From: Bradyrhizobium sp. STM 3843
Lineage (GTDB): Bacteria > Pseudomonadota > Alphaproteobacteria > Rhizobiales > Xanthobacteraceae
Direction of reading: 5' to 3'
NCBI RefSeq assembly: GCF_000239815.1
Contig: NZ_CAFK01000073.1
Location: 1-64,000 of the forward strand
DNA length: 64,000 nucleotides
Shown here piece by piece: positions 63,040 to 64,000 of this stretch. The first letter of the stretch is position 1, and each line of letters begins with the position of its first letter. The notes under the pieces were generated by a model. That model searched no databases. It was not told the DNA's origin and was given only the letters and a program-made list of their open reading frames with translations. Position numbers and translations under genes: made by a program.

Positions 63040-64000
63040 CGCGCCACTCCCACCGGTGCAGCTTGCTGATGGAAAGTCCGCGGCTGATTGAGCGCGATCT
63101 GGAACGCTCGTTTGTTTTCTTCCGGGCTGTGCTGGGATGTCACCCGGGGCAGCGAACGCGAATGCGATTGATTGACCTTGCACAGCACGAAATGCGGCCC
63201 TTCGGTCGACAAGCTTCGCGCAACCGCCTCGCCCAATTCGGCCCCGGTTACGCACCGGCTGACCGCCCGGTAGCCGCAGGCCACGGCGACGGCTTCCAGC
63301 GATGACGTCACCGACGTGGACGTCTGGCCGCCGGTTGAAACGTAACCTTCGTTATCGAGCACGACATGCAGTAGATTTCGCGGAGAGGTGTGCCCGATCG
63401 TCGACAATACTCCCATATGCATCAGCACGGCGCCATCGCCATCCAGCGCGACCACGCGACGCGATGGATGCGCGAGCGCGATCCCCGCAGCCACCGCGCT
63501 GCAATGGCCCAACGACCCCTGCATGTAGAAATTCTCCGGGCGGTCGCTCAGTCGAAACAGCTCGCGTGAAATAAATCCGGTCGTTGAGACGATGAGATCG
63601 GTGGGGCGCAGGGATTCGCTGACGATTTCCAGCGCGCATCCAACGCTCAGTGGATAATCGCTCTCGCGTTGCTCGCCATTGACAACGACGCCGAGGCTTG
63701 TCGACAGCTGACCTTTCCGGATCAAAATCGCAAACGAGACCGATCGCTGGAATGCCTCTTCGGCCTTCAGCAGGGTCGCCATAAAGCCCTGCGGCGTCCC
63801 GTCGAACTCGCTCCATGGGATCGCCAATTGATCGAGCAATGCGTGGGTTTTAGCACCCATGATACGATGCTGCGGTTCGTCCTCCGGTTCGTCGGTGTGC
63901 CCCCGGACCGAGATCAGAAGCAATGTTGGAATGCAATTGATCTGGACCAGCGACGTCAGCGGATTGATGATGTTGCCCAGACCGGAATTCTGCAGAGCAA
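63036..64000 (-). CDS. Phosphonopyruvate-decarboxylase-like TPP enzyme, N-terminus off the right edge
   Basis: About 320 residues are in the window; the frame is open to the edge. The start of the visible part, LQNSGLGNIINPLTSLVQIN and LLLISVRG, matches the conserved N-terminal domain of phosphonopyruvate decarboxylase, and the C-terminal domain has the TPP-binding GDGA...N motif (LDGDGAVLMHMGVLSTIGHT, then VVLDN). About 60 residues are missing at the start. The enzyme makes phosphonoacetaldehyde from phosphonopyruvate; sulfopyruvate decarboxylase is a close relative, but the phnY and phnA genes favour phosphonate. Confidence 0.87.
   Translation of the reverse strand, partial: ALQNSGLGNIINPLTSLVQINCIPTLLLISVRGHTDEPEDEPQHRIMGAKTHALLDQLAIPWSEFDGTPQGFMATLLKAEEAFQRSVSFAILIRKGQLSTSLGVVVNGEQRESDYPLSVGCALEIVSESLRPTDLIVSTTGFISRELFRLSDRPENFYMQGSLGHCSAVAAGIALAHPSRRVVALDGDGAVLMHMGVLSTIGHTSPRNLLHVVLDNEGYVSTGGQTSTSVTSSLEAVAVACGYRAVSRCVTGAELGEAVARSLSTEGPHFVLCKVNQSHSRSLPRVTSQHSPEENKRAFQIALNQPRTFHQQAAPVGVAR

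Overview
The window is a 64 kb piece of a GC-rich alphaproteobacterial chromosome. The phnA/phnY phosphonate genes, the Liv- and Dpp-type transporters and the overall gene style suggest Rhizobiales, most likely Bradyrhizobium or a close relative. That placement is inference; no rRNA or other taxonomic marker is present, and I see no tRNA, CRISPR array or intact insertion sequence.

Left part (1-8.7 kb): a tightly overlapping type II secretion operon read leftwards, gspD-F-H-I-J-K-E-L, cut by the left edge inside gspL. GspG, GspC and GspM are not in the window.

9.0-27.2 kb: three tandem leftward modules of Sec-exported SpvB/FG-GAP proteins paired with Rhs/YD-repeat proteins, an arrangement that looks like the TcB/TcC halves of toxin complexes. 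Modules A (9.0-16.2 kb) and C (20.1-27.1 kb) have a full Rhs gene with a unique toxin-like tip and a small overlapping or adjacent immunity-type gene. In module B (16.3-19.5 kb) the Rhs gene is reduced to a roughly 140 bp decayed 5' end. The SpvB gene of module A has a one-base contraction of a T run inside its signal-peptide region. The modules share near-identical upstream leaders, a junction hairpin with compensatory changes, and exactly seven FG-GAP repeats each.

27.9-37 kb: rightward accessory genes (a small hypothetical protein, an unknown protein, an epoxide-hydrolase-like protein, a SBP56/methanethiol oxidase and a membrane protein), a convergent LysR regulator, an OmpR-type regulator with a degenerate receiver, a peroxiredoxin-like protein, and an alpha/beta hydrolase behind a cluster of palindromes that includes a perfect CRP-type site.

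37-43.4 kb: one 2.08-kilo-residue signalling protein: pseudokinase, AAA ATPase/MalT-like region, GAF, two PAS, histidine kinase and receiver.

43.4-50.7 kb: a leftward peptide-type ABC transporter operon (binding protein, two permeases, two ATPases) ending in a GH51 arabinofuranosidase, so probably uptake of arabinose-containing oligosaccharides.

50.9-64 kb: a phosphonate locus. A leftward operon encodes a Liv-type ABC transporter, an amidase, phosphonoacetate hydrolase (PhnA) and a second alkaline-phosphatase-superfamily enzyme. A divergent SorC-type regulator follows, then a second leftward operon with a phosphonopyruvate-decarboxylase-like enzyme (cut by the right edge), an EamA transporter and phosphonoacetaldehyde dehydrogenase (PhnY). 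Together they suggest phosphonopyruvate to phosphonoacetaldehyde to phosphonoacetate to acetate plus phosphate, in an arrangement I do not recognise as a described operon.
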